A stretch of 64,000 nucleotides of DNA. Origin: Dendrobium chrysotoxum. Lineage: Eukaryota; Streptophyta; Magnoliopsida; Asparagales; Orchidaceae. A program made the translations under genes and the position numbers. Below are positions 10,451 through 20,264 of this stretch, one piece after another. A model generated the notes under the pieces. It worked only from the letters and a program-made list of their open reading frames with translations. It did no database searches and had not been told where the DNA came from. The stretch covers positions 11,986,764 to 12,050,763 of the forward strand of contig CM034310.1 in NCBI GenBank assembly GCA_019925795.1, written 5' to 3'. The first letter of the stretch is position 1; every line of letters begins with the position of its first letter.

Positions 10451-12232
10451 ACTAGATCTTTTGTGAGAGCACCCCTATAATATCAGTCAAAGATTAGTTT
10501 TAGGAACCAAGTGAGTTTTGAATCCTCCTTATACTTGAATGAATGAGATGTATACATGTTATACTGTGATGAATGCAGCTTAGGTCTCCACACTAGATGT
10601 GTCCTATAATGAATTATGTAAGTGTGGGCTATGTGACCTAGCATGCTATAAGAGTAACACCTAACACCAGGAAATGGGTTTATTAACCTATGTGGGTGAT
10701 GGTGCCTCTTCTTAAGTTTGCGTGATGCATGTAATGTAGAGGGGTTATCCCATTGGACACATGAGGGTAATGGTTTATTATTTTTCAATCCAATCACCTT
10801 TACTCTTAGGTATTCATTTATACTTTCATAGCTTAACACTTCTTGTTTTAATGTATGCTCATTGCTATTTAGTTGAAATGCAAGTTCTTCTAATTCTTTA
10901 AATGCATTTTCTAGTTCAACATGTAATGATTTCAAGGAATCGTGTGCATCAATTAATTCAACATGCTTCTTATTTAATATATCAAATTCATCAAGCAGGG
11001 ACATGTTATATCTATCTAAATCATAATGTTCTTTCACTAAACTAGCATGCTCCTTTTGTAAAGTATTAAAATCAATGTTAAGACTAGCATGCATTTTCTT
11101 TAACTTTCTATACGAGTCATAAATTATTTCATAAATAACTAACAATTCATCAAAAGAGAGTTGGCATACCTCATCCTGATCTAATTGATCAAGGTTATCG
11201 TTAGTCAAAAGACACAAATTTATTACCTCCTCCTCTTCTTCTTCTTCTGACGTTCTGAAGTAGAGTCGACCCAAAAAGCTTTTTATATTTTTAGCTTTCC
11301 CTTATTATACTTTTACTTCTCTTCACCCTTCTCCTTGGTTGGGTGAGTCTTTACGTTGGGGCAATCTGCTCGGAGATGACCTGGTTTTCTGCACTCAAAG
11401 TAAATTATGTCAAACGCAACTTTAGTATTCTTTGAGCTTTTACCTTTGTTCCAATTATTTTGATGATATCGTTGCTTTCTTTTTAGAAAATTCTTGAACT
11501 AATGAGTCATCAAGGCTATGTCATCATCTTCCACCACTGCAGAGCTATCACTTTCTAAATTATTCACTTTTAGAGTCACAGTTTGCTCCTTCTTTTCTCC
11601 TGCATCACTTTGCCTTTGACTCACTCCTTGCTCGTAGGAAATGAGATATCCAAGTAAATTTTCAATTGAATAAATATTTAAATCTTTAGACTCAGTTATT
11701 GAAGTTATTTTTGCATCATAAGAATTAGATAACTCTCTTTCTAGAGCATGCAAGGATGTCACTATCTGGGAGAATCTAGTGTACATTTCAGATACAGTCT
11801 CACTAGGTTCATGCAAAAGAGTTCGTAATCATATAGTAGTATGTTTAGCTTAGACTATTTAACCTCACTAGTTCCTTTGTACGTTATACATAATTTATCC
11901 CATATCTTCTTACCAGTACTACAAGTAGACACTCACATATAATATTCTGATTTCAATGCGCAAAAGAAACAATTCAAGCATTTTACATTTAATTGTGTGA
12001 GTTCCCTATCCTTATTACTCCATTCATTAAATAATAAAATAGTTTTAATGCCATTCGTGAGATGAAAAGGTGCATAGTAACCTTCTTGAACCAACACCAA
12101 TATGTGATAGTCTATAGATTATAAAAATGTAGACATGTAAATTTTCCAAAAATTAAATGATATATTATCAAATAAGGGTGGGCGGGTTATTGCATAACCC
12201 TCCGCAGTGTTACGGTTACCAAATTGTGCCAT
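10451..12232 (-). pseudogene. C5 gag with two zinc knuckles and a coiled coil
   Basis: The start ATG at 12232-12230 reads MAQFGNRNTAEGYAITRPPL and retains the Trp (FWKI) that is a stop codon in C1 and C2. The body includes SEMYTRFSQIVTSLHALERE (open piece 11816-11499). Zinc knuckle 1 at about 11420-11357 reads IIYFECRKPGHLRADCPN; its first Cys position is Tyr. A 263-codon open piece (11274-10483) is mostly heptad-like Leu/Glu/Lys sequence (LKKMHASLNIDFNTLQKEH), a likely coiled coil, and ends with knuckle 2 (VRCYSYSMLGHIAH). Gag builds the particle. Stops separate the pieces. Confidence 0.8.
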
Positions 12233-12277
12233 GGATCGTATGTTTCTATGTTTTCTAAAATACTATTTTGAAACCCC

Positions 12278-12289
12278 GCTCTGATACCA
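12278..12289 (-). other. C5 primer binding site (initiator tRNA-Met)
   Basis: GCTCTGATACCA on the plus strand is the complement of TGGTATCAGAGC, a 12-base match to the 3' end of plant initiator tRNA-Met. It sits two bases inside the LTR end at 12292. Confidence 0.9.
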
Positions 12290-12568
12290 ATCGAAAGTAT
12301 GGGATGTGCTAAGAGGGGGCTGAATTGGTATTTTTAAAAATAAATCCTAAACACGAGTTCTTTATTTTTAAAGTATTTTTTTATTTTTAAAATAAAAAAT
12401 TAAATACTCAAATGCGGAAGCTAATGATTCATTCACAATTATAATAGTGGTGATATAATTTCAAATCGCATAATGAAAAGTTAAAATTAGCTTTTTCACC
12501 AAGCAGTTAATATAGAAAATAAATGCAAGAAAAGTAAAATGTGGAAAACGGAAAAAGCACATAAGAAA

Positions 12569-12576
12569 TTTTTATA
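12569..12576 (-). promoter_or_regulatory. C5 LTR TATA box
   Basis: TATAAAAA on the minus strand is preceded by GGTCAAGTGACC (12595-12584) and ACCAC, the arrangement seen in every sirevirus LTR here. Confidence 0.7.
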
Positions 12577-13094
12577 GTGGTTCGGTCACTTGACCTATGT
12601 TTACTCCCTGGAGTCCTCCACTCTGAGAGTTGCACTACTAAACGTTCACTCTCCTTCTGCTCCCATAGTAAGGCGGAGAAGCCTTTACAAAACTCACTTT
12701 CACCTTCCCTAGTGTAGCGGAGTGCTAGATGCTATATCACCCTCCTCGTGACGGCAACGAACCTTCTCCTTTTTCTCCCTCCTGTAGAAGGAAGAGAACC
12801 TCGAGGATGTTGACCTTGAAGCTCTCTCCCTAGAGAGCTTCCATAAGACTCACCAAGGCCTTAGGAGGAGTAAGCATGCAGCTAGTTTGGAGCAACCGTG
12901 TGATCCCCTCACACTCCTTCTCCCTTATGCCCAAGCTCACCTTCTCCTTCCTCTCATAACCCCTGGATCTCTTCAAACGCTCCCTCTCAAGAGGTCCTTC
13001 AGTTATCACGTTCCTCTTCTTCACAACAACAACAACTCTAAATAAGAAAAACTTCTTTTTAAATTAGGCTTCAGAAAACCCTAATAATTTAATT

Positions 13095-13780
13095 TAGATG
13101 ATACTGTTTATACAGTACGAACTAATATCATATAGTAAGATCAGTTCAAAATTAGCTCTGTCCAGTATGAAGGCAGACAAACAGTTCATAAATTTTAAGC
13201 ATATCATATAGTACGATCAAGAGATCATCCTGGATGATCATTTTATTTTCCAGTGTTCGTACAGGATGACTTATGGGATGATAAACATTATCTCTGTAGA
13301 TCATCCCACTCTGTACACTTCATACAGTATGAATAGTTCAATTCAGATCATTGTCATGTACGATAAAAATATCGTCTGGGATGAAGAGTACAAAAATAGT
13401 GGTTTCGTTAGGTACGATCTATGGGATGACAAAATTCATTTCTATTATTCGTACAGTATGATTAATATTGTACAGTATGAATAATAATAATTAAGAAACT
13501 ATGATTTAATTACCTGATTGCTAGGGTTAATTTTGGTAAGATTTCAAATGATCGTACCATATAATTAGATTATATAATACGTTTAGTTCAAAAGATCAAA
13601 TTTAAAATCATACCTAAATTTTGCTTGCGACTAGGGTTTTCAGATGGAAATAAATCATACAGCATGATAATGATCATACAGTACGATTAGTTCTTAAACT
13701 AATCATTCAGATTTAGCTGTTAAGCCTGCGTTTTAATGACAGATCATACAATACGATTAAAAATCATACAGTACGATTTT
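13095..13780. repeat. Palindrome cluster in C5 LTR
   Basis: Many degenerate copies of ATCGTACTGTACGAT or ATCATCCTGGATGAT-type palindromes occur, such as ATCATACAGTACGAT, CATATAGTACGATC and GATCATCCTGGATGATC near 13211-13227. Spacing is irregular (roughly 15-60 bp). Confidence 0.8.
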
Positions 13781-14086
13781 CTAAAAAAAAATTGATCTTA
13801 AAAATAATTCTCCCCCTGTGTGTGTGTGCATTGTCACCCCATTTGCATACACTCTTTTATGGCCAACTCAAAAAATTTAAAAAAAAATACAAAATATAAA
13901 TTTTTTTACATCCTATTCTACCCAGTCTTGAGTCTCCAGCAGTCATGAGCGGTGTGTATCTTACCTGAAATATTAGTGCTCACAGATAAAAAATAACATT
14001 TATAATTTTTAAGAAAGAACATAGTAATCCAGTTAATATTATTTGTCATCATCAAGATTAGAGACTAGGGATCCTAAATTGCAATA

Positions 14087-15644
14087 TGATTCTTATATTG
14101 GTGTCCTATCTTGTATTTGGGTTGGTCTTAGTTTTTTGGGTTATGGCTATGATTATAATCTCCTAGATATTAACCTTTGGCACCTATATTGCTCATCTTC
14201 ACCTCCTCTATTTCTTAGAGGGTCATGTGGTTGGATTATTTTATTGAGGGTTATTAATCAGGATGGTTTCGATTTAAGCTAGATTGTTGCTTGGTATTCC
14301 TGGTTTAATGTGGATTCTCAAGAACTGTCCATTTTTCTTCCAAGGAAATTCGGTTCTAGTAATCATCCTAGTGCTTGCATTACTAGTGGGGTTCTGGTTG
14401 GTTTGATTTATGTTTCCCTTCTGATTAGTTTGATAATTGGGTTTCACTGTCATCATTATGATTTTAATTATTTAACTATTGGTTGTTTGCTTTACCTGTA
14501 TTGGAGTTGGTTTAGATTTGAGCAGCAGGTGTTCATTATTGGTTATGATTATCTGATTGCTTCTCACCTGAGCCAATTTATCTCTTACTTTATGACTCCT
14601 TATGGTCTTATGATTTGTTTCTACTTAATTCACAACTTACAATGTTAATTCTGTTGCTGGGAAATTTCTTTCTTTATGGTTGCATTATGATTGGTTTTTT
14701 TTGGGTTGTTTTCTTTGTAATTTAACTGGGTTCATGTTACATTACTACAGCCTGGCCCATTCTTTGCTTTGGAATTATGGTCATTCTTCTATATGGTTTG
14801 TTGCTCCTAATGTCAAAAGGATGGATTTATCCATTACTATGCAGGCCGACTCCAAATTAATTGCCTATTTTTCTACTTTGTCTGGCTGTTATTTTATTGG
14901 TATTGAATACTATCAATATTGTTGGTACGATATCTGCCAGTTATACTATCCATATCATATTTTCTGTGCTAGACATGCTGGGCTTAATTTCATGACTGCT
15001 ATGCTGGATCAATTAGAGTATCCTATTAATTTCTTTTCTATCTTGTTTATCATCTTGATTTCTGTTTGGAGTTGTTACCTTGTTGGTGTGGTAGGTGACA
15101 TCTGGGCGGTTTGCTACAGCCTTCCTTATTTCCTCTTTTGTAGTTATTATAATTATTTTATATTATTTATCATAACTATTTATGAGAAGTGCTGGACTTC
15201 TTTCAGTATCCTTATGTCCTCTCATGATATTCAACTGCATTATTATTCCTTTTTATGTGGGATGTTTTTCTTTATTATTGTTTTTATTATTAAAATTTCA
15301 TCCATTATATTACTATTACTTGTTATTATCAGTGTCCTTGCAGGCCTATTTTTCAAGTTTTTGGAGACTTGTTCTTATTTTGTATAGGGCCCCTTTTTGG
15401 TTGGAAAGACTGAGCAGAATGGGTATACTATTTTCTTCTCTTTTTGGGTTTTAGCTTCTGGTCATCTGAGATTGTTATTTGGTTCTCTTATAAATGTGCT
15501 TAGTGGCGACATCTGGCTTATAGGTTCTTTTTTGACTTTTTTGTAGCTCTTTCGTGTAGTAGGGAGCTGGAGGTCCCCTTAAAGACCTTGTACTTCTTTT
15601 TTGATATTAACACGTAGGCCCGGTGGTTGATTTTAATCGAAACA
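14087..15644. other. Unidentified T-rich segment, possibly a LINE 3' end
   Basis: About 1.56 kb, strongly T-rich on the plus strand, lies between the C5 LTR and the point where C3 pol resumes. Its end (CTTTCGTGTAG, CCTTGTACTTC, GATATTAACACG, GGCCCGGTGG, then CGAAACAAAA) resembles the tail of a plant L1-type LINE with a short A-rich end joined directly to C3 RNase H sequence. The longest open stretch (14680-15387, 235 codons) is rich in Phe, Tyr, Ile, Cys and Leu with no domain that I recognise, and T-richness alone can produce this. Identity is uncertain. Confidence 0.3.
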
Positions 15645-15955
15645 AAAATAGTTATAGGAAGATGTGTTGCTCAAGTCTTATGATTAAAGCAACAGATCCT
15701 AGACCTTATAATATCTATAGGCATCATTTCTATCATGTATAATAACACTAGTTTCATTTACATTCTAAAAATCCAATTCAATGCTCCCTTACTAAGCATA
15801 TAGATATTAGATATCATTTTATTAGAGATAACGTAGCTAACGAAGATATAGAAATGCATCATGTAGCCACTGAAAATCAATTGGCAGACATTTTCACCAA
15901 ACCCCTAACAATGATACCTTTAACACATAGAGGACTAACTTGGTCTCCTTAATAT
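15645..15955 (+). pseudogene. C3 RNase H C-terminal fragment
   Basis: Two readable pieces remain: IVIGRCVAQV at the left border (matching VGSCVTQVLWL in C2), and MHHVATENQLADIFTKPL near 15850-15905, the near-universal ending of Ty1/copia pol. The text between them matches the SKNPIQHS..KHIDIRHHFIRD region with frameshifts and a deletion. The catalytic Asp and Glu of RNase H lie upstream and are missing. The copy is dead. Confidence 0.8.
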
Positions 15956-16249
15956 TCATGCTTAATTTAGGGCAGAGCAAAATCAACAACCTGTACAATA
16001 ATCAAATTTTGTGTGTTTTCATGTTTGTTGAGTTTTTAATTTATTTTTTATTTTTTTTATTTTGTGTTTTTATTAATTTTAGCTAGTAGAAATTCCTTGA
16101 TCTTCACACATTAATCTATTTTCAAAAAAAATGAAAATAAATAAAAAAAATTTTGCTCACAATGTATTATATGAACCTAATTTATATTGTACATTCTTCA
16201 CATGTCTGCACATTTTCACCGCTCATGAAATCAACGGTCTATATCTGAC

Positions 16250-16560
16250 CAATAATTGACGATCATACTATACAACCACCTACTTCATACTTTTTGATCC
16301 ATATGTCATTAGGCATTGGATGAAATCAATTTGACTGGTATGATATTAATTCTAAATTATCCTATATGAACACATGTTCGTACTATATAACGTATAAGTC
16401 AAAGATCGTACTGGCTGACTCCTCAGGATAATGGATTTAATGAAGATCGTCTAGTACGATTTAGATCGTACTGTACAATTGAACCAACCTTTTTGACTAA
16501 TTAACCTAGATGAACTAACTTCTTTGAATCATACTGTACAATCAAGATTAAACTATATGA
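16250..16560. repeat. Palindrome cluster between pol and the extra ORF (C3)
   Basis: It holds copies of the GATCGTAC..GTACGATC type, mostly as half or imperfect sites (GATCGTACTGGC, GATCGTCTAGTACGAT, GATCGTACTGTACAAT). The same position in C2 and C4 holds equivalent clusters. Confidence 0.75.
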
Positions 16561-16657
16561 AATCCTTGAAATCTATTTAAGGAGAGAGAAGTCTAATGCT
16601 TTCAATCATAACACAATTTCTTTTTTTCTCTCATGCACTCTAGTTCCTTATTCTCAA

Positions 16658-17761
16658 ATGGCCAGAGGAAAGTGCTCCCGAGCTCTAGTAAGCAGCTCTT
16701 CTAGAGGTTTGGTAGATCCTATGTTTAATGAAACTGTTGACAAAGACACCTACAACTCGTACAAGGCTGCCGGGATAACTCCATCCAAAATCACCAATAA
16801 GGAGGTCCTTAACTTTCAGGTTTTAAATGTCTTTATTTACACTACACTCCACTTCATTCTCACCTTAGCTTTCAATTCAACTCTGAATTACTTTTTAAAT
16901 TTTTCACCAGTCTCAGAGTAAACAATAAAGGACAGCATTTCAATCTTTTATTTGTTGGAGACCTATAGAGTCACCTATGAAGATTTTGACCAAATCCTAC
17001 ATCTCTCTACTATTGGCCTTAAAGCACACTCCATTTCCTTTCTTCCTAACTATGACCAGACTCAAGAAAATCTAACCCTAAGGGATACTCCAGTAAATAG
17101 TTATACTCCCTTAGTCTGTACCCTAGTTCAAGATGCCTGCATAATCCAACATATCCTTCGCAACACAATCATTCCAAAAGTAGGAGATAGGGTAAAAATC
17201 ACACCTGTCCTATCATTAGTCAACTATTTCATCATGTCCAAAACTTACTTCAATGCAGCGACCCGATTATCCACTACATTAAAATTTTGACAAGGATTCG
17301 TGATCCCAAGAATAAACGTAAGCAAAATCTAGCACTAGGTCACCTGATAGTGTATATGCTAGAATCCAAATATAACATATTATATCTTTTACCACTTGAT
17401 CACCTTCTAATCTTCTACTCCAATAGCTCCTTTCAAGTCCTTCATAGTAATAGACGGCACCACAGATGTTATGGGGTGGATCTCGAGCTAGAGGAGGCAT
17501 GGGGAGCTCCAGCACTAGCCCCTACTCATGACTATGATTCTATAGTAGAGTGACTCGATCAACTGGAGATGCAAATAGACACCCATTATCAAGAGACTAG
17601 TTAGCACTTGGAGTGGATTCACCAGCAGCATGAACTACTCCAACAACACACCAGCAGCTCTAGTAGCAGTAAGAGGATAATCGAGCCTAGTTTAGCAATC
17701 AACTTTCGACCCTTCTCCAGTACTTCCAACCATCACCTGATTAGGATCCCCAGAATTTTTT
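16658..17761 (+). pseudogene. C3 env-position ORF (third-ORF protein), broken
   Basis: It starts MARGKCSRALVSSSSRG and runs open to 16919. Stops and frame changes near 16920 and 17290 follow, and the remaining parts lie in 16952-17290 and 17287-17553. The ancestral end is near 17761, in a QDP-like C-terminal motif. It shares with C2 and C4 the words YNSYKAAGITPSKI, LNFQVLNVFIYTTLHF, ILRNTIIPKVGDRVKITPVLS and NIALGHxI-like text. There is no signal peptide and no clear membrane segment, so a real envelope protein is not supported. The alpha-helical pattern is reminiscent of the 'putative plant transposon protein' family, which is a suggestion only. It lies after pol and before the 3' LTR. Confidence 0.65.
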
Positions 17762-17837
17762 AGTGCTTTTGTGTTGTGTGGTTCTTGTCATTTTCTCTCT
17801 TTTTTTTGTCCTTCATTTTCTACCTTTTGGTGATGTC

Positions 17838-18070
17838 AAAAGTGGGAGTAGAATATTGGTAAAATGTATCTTTGTTATTGGTAAAATATGAATTTAGTTT
17901 TTTTTTTTGTATATTTTTTTATTATTGGCATTCAAAAAAGGGAAATAAAAAATAAAAAATAAAAACAACTCCCTACTTTTATAAAAATTTGATTAGTAAC
18001 GGAGGATTAGGAGATAATCAAATTAACTTGTACATTCAACAAATAATATTTGACATCATAAAAAGAAAGA
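17838..18070 (+). promoter_or_regulatory. C3 polypurine tracts, three degraded copies
   Basis: AAAAGTGGGAG at 17838-17848, GGAGGATTAGGAG at 18001-18013 and AAAAGAAAGA at 18061-18070 sit at the positions of the three tracts of C2 and C4. All have lost part of their G run. Confidence 0.55.
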
Positions 18071-18379
18071 TATTATTGTAAACTAGGATCTCGAGCTTAT
18101 GATTTTGATTATAATAAATATTATTGAGTTTTCAACTTTGGTTCTCATAATATTGTTACTAAATATTTATTTTTTGCATACTAATATTTTAGGTACGTCA
18201 TAAACCATGCAAAAGGATCATGTCAAGATCAGGTAGAATAGGTTTGATGTTTTTTCAAAGAATCTATATTTTTATTTATTTAATTTTTTTATTTCTTGAG
18301 TTAAGATTTCTATAAAAGGTGTATGCTAGCTTAGCAACCATGCACACACACAGAGGGAGAAAATTAAGTGTATTAATTT

Positions 18380-18935
18380 TTGTGAATATCATACAGTACA
18401 ATCTGGATTATACAGTATGATCTAAGTAAGATAGAGATTAATTAAACCCATATTTAAGAAATTTTAAATTTGAACTAATTATACAGTACATTCCAAATCA
18501 TACAAGGTGATCAGTAAAAATAAAAATTCCTGTCGCCAATCACAAATTAGGCAATATTTTGAAATTCAAAATATGGCCTAATCGTACTGTGTGATCATCA
18601 CAAATATTATCTAATTTAATCTTGTGATTAGGTAATCAAATTAAGATTAATTAATTATTAAGATCGTATTGTATGATGTCCTCAATTATACAATATGATC
18701 ATATTTTCTCCAAGGATGATATTTAATAGCCACCATTTGTACTGAACGAAAATCATATTCGATTGAACTAATCGTACTATCTGATCCTAAACTCATACTG
18801 GATGATCAATTTAAGAAATTAATCTAATCATATAGGACACTTACTCATTGTACAATACTAACAAGATAAACTAAACTAATTATACTGTACGATCCTCGAT
18901 CGTACTGTATTATCCTCGATCGTACTGTACGATTT
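18380..18935. repeat. Palindrome cluster in C3 LTR
   Basis: A perfect ATCGTACTGTACGAT lies at 18919-18933. More than ten degenerate relatives lie upstream (ATCATACAGTACAAT, GTACTGTGTGATC and similar). Confidence 0.8.
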
Positions 18936-19510
18936 GAAGTGATAGAATTAAAATTTTAGATTCTTTTGAAGCCTCATATTTAAAATAATTTTATTGGACT
19001 TTGAGAAGGTTCTTTTGGATGTTAAAGGGATTCTAAGTGAGAGCTTTGTGAGGTCATAGAGCATTGGAGAAGGATAAGGTGAAGTTCTGAGAGATGGAGA
19101 AGTAGTTTAATGAGATTCAACAAAGTTTCTCCAAGCAGGCTTACACCTTGAGTCCTCTAGTTACTTTATTGATCTCTTGCAGTTGTTCTGGGGAGAAAAT
19201 CTTTAAGGCTAAAGGTCAGCGAGTTCTCTACATTCATCAGGTGGGTGAAAAAGGATTCCTATATTCTCTACCTTTAACCAGGAGGGTAAAAAAGGATTCC
19301 TAGGTTTTCTATCTTCACCCTCCTCATGTTCTCTGCCTCACCAGGAGGGTGAAAAGGATTCTGGTACTCTACCGAGTTGGTGGAAGAGATTGATGTAAGG
19401 GCTTCTCTTCCTTGTTTTGTGGGGTAAAGGAGAAACAATAAGAGTTTAGTTTAATACCCAGAGAGGAGGACTTGAGGGAGTGGGCGTAGGTCATTGTTCA
19501 ATTGAACCAC

Positions 19511-19517
19511 TATAAAA
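19511..19517 (+). promoter_or_regulatory. C3 LTR TATA box
   Basis: TATAAAA is preceded by GAACCAC. The usual GGTC..GACC palindrome is degraded here (GTAGGTCATTG). Confidence 0.6.
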
Positions 19518-19888
19518 TCTAGTATGTTTGTTCTTTATTTACACACTATTATTTTTTACAATTTACTTTCCTGCAAATTCATGTTGTGAATGTTCTTATG
19601 AGCTTGCATTCATTTGGTGAAAAATAAAATTCTTTATAACTTCATCTTTTAAGTTTTTTACCAAATCAAAAAATAAAAAATGTATTTAACTTGCTTCCAC
19701 ATTATGAGATTTCGATTTCAAATTTATTTTTTAAATTTGGCAATTAAGTTTTTAGAAAAGAATTTTTGAAAAAGAAGAATTTTAAGAAAAACACAAATTC
19801 ACCCCCCTCTTGGTGTGTCTTGGGCAATTCAATGAGATTTAAAAAACCTCCCTTGAACTTTCATATTTAATTTGTTCACATGATTTTC

Positions 19889-19907
19889 TGGTGACTCCAC
19901 TAGGGAT
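19889..19907 (+). other. G2 primer binding site (Arg-tRNA type)
   Basis: TGGTGACTCCACTAGGGAT is close to the TGGCGACTC...GGGGA signature that primes Tat/Ogre elements from tRNA-Arg. It lies eight bases after GTTCACA, a plausible LTR end at 19880. Confidence 0.6.
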
Positions 19908-20264
19908 TGGGTTTACTTTTCATCTTTAGTGGAGATTAGACTCTAAACTTATAATATAATAATTTATATAAGTAAGTTGCCTATTGTCATTCATTACAAC
20001 TAAAATCTCATTCCAATCAATCTTCTCTTCTATCATCAATTTGGACCTCAATCTTCAATCAATCATCCTTCTATTGCACTCCATTATCAGGTATTTTTTG
20101 TGATTTTGGTCCTTAGTTAGGTTCCTTTCATCTTCCATCATCAATTATCTAAAATTTCCCTTAGAGATCTGGCAAATTCAGTTCGGTATGACCTTCTAAT
20201 TCAGCATCCAGATTGAGTTCATAAGTTCAATTATTAATACAGATTTCTCATTAAATTACAAAAA

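Larger units (their letters stand above)
8446..14086 (-). mobile_element. C5: sirevirus-type Ty1/copia element, 3'-truncated
   Basis: Read on the minus strand, it has a complete 5' LTR (14086-12292), iMet primer site, gag with two zinc knuckles and a coiled coil, protease, integrase and the first part of reverse transcriptase. It then stops abruptly at about 8446. The rest of RT, RNase H, any env-position ORF and the 3' LTR are missing, so no target duplication can be checked. LTR and protein sequences are close to C2 and C4 (same subfamily). The right flank (14087 on) is the T-rich segment, into which C5 was probably inserted. Confidence 0.85.
12292..14086 (-). repeat. C5 5' LTR (1795 bp)
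   Basis: On the minus strand it starts TATTGCAATTTAGGATCC (consensus TGTTGCAATCCAGGATCC) and ends ACTTTCG (consensus ACTTTCA), next to the primer site. It carries the shared features of this subfamily: a CA repeat plus GGGGGA tract (about 13829-13810), a palindrome zone, a TATA box with the GGTC..GACC element, and a G-rich tract near the end (C5 GAGGGGG at 12320). Confidence 0.85.
15645..19863 (+). mobile_element. C3: 3' half of a sirevirus-type Ty1/copia element
   Basis: It contains a fragment of RNase H, a palindrome-rich spacer, the env-position ORF, degraded polypurine tracts and a complete 3' LTR. Everything upstream of RNase H is absent, replaced by the T-rich segment. It is more diverged from C2, C4 and C5 than they are from each other: its extra ORF shares the frame but many residues differ. 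The right end touches 25 bp of sequence before the G2 primer site, so C3 appears to lie inside the G2 5' LTR. Confidence 0.8.
18074..19863 (+). repeat. C3 3' LTR (1790 bp)
   Basis: It starts TATTGTAAACTAGGATCTCG (consensus TGTTGCAATCCAGGATCCCG) and ends GAACTTTCA. It contains CACACACACAGAGGGAG (18341 on), a palindrome zone, three 'ACC-AGGAGGGTGAAAAGGATTC'-like direct repeats (19235-19360), a TATA box at 19511-19517 and CCCCCCTCTTGG near the end. Confidence 0.8.

Noticed and set aside
10483..11274. 263-codon open frame as an independent host gene for a coiled-coil protein
   Set aside because: It is the coiled-coil and second-knuckle part of C5 gag, found at the same place in C1, C2 and C4.
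14680..15387. 235-codon open frame as a membrane-protein gene
   Set aside because: Composition follows the strong T bias, overlapping frames are also open, and no motif or homologous context was seen.
16658..17761. Calling the third ORF a true envelope glycoprotein
   Set aside because: No signal peptide, transmembrane anchor or cleavage site is visible in any of the three copies; only its position is env-like.
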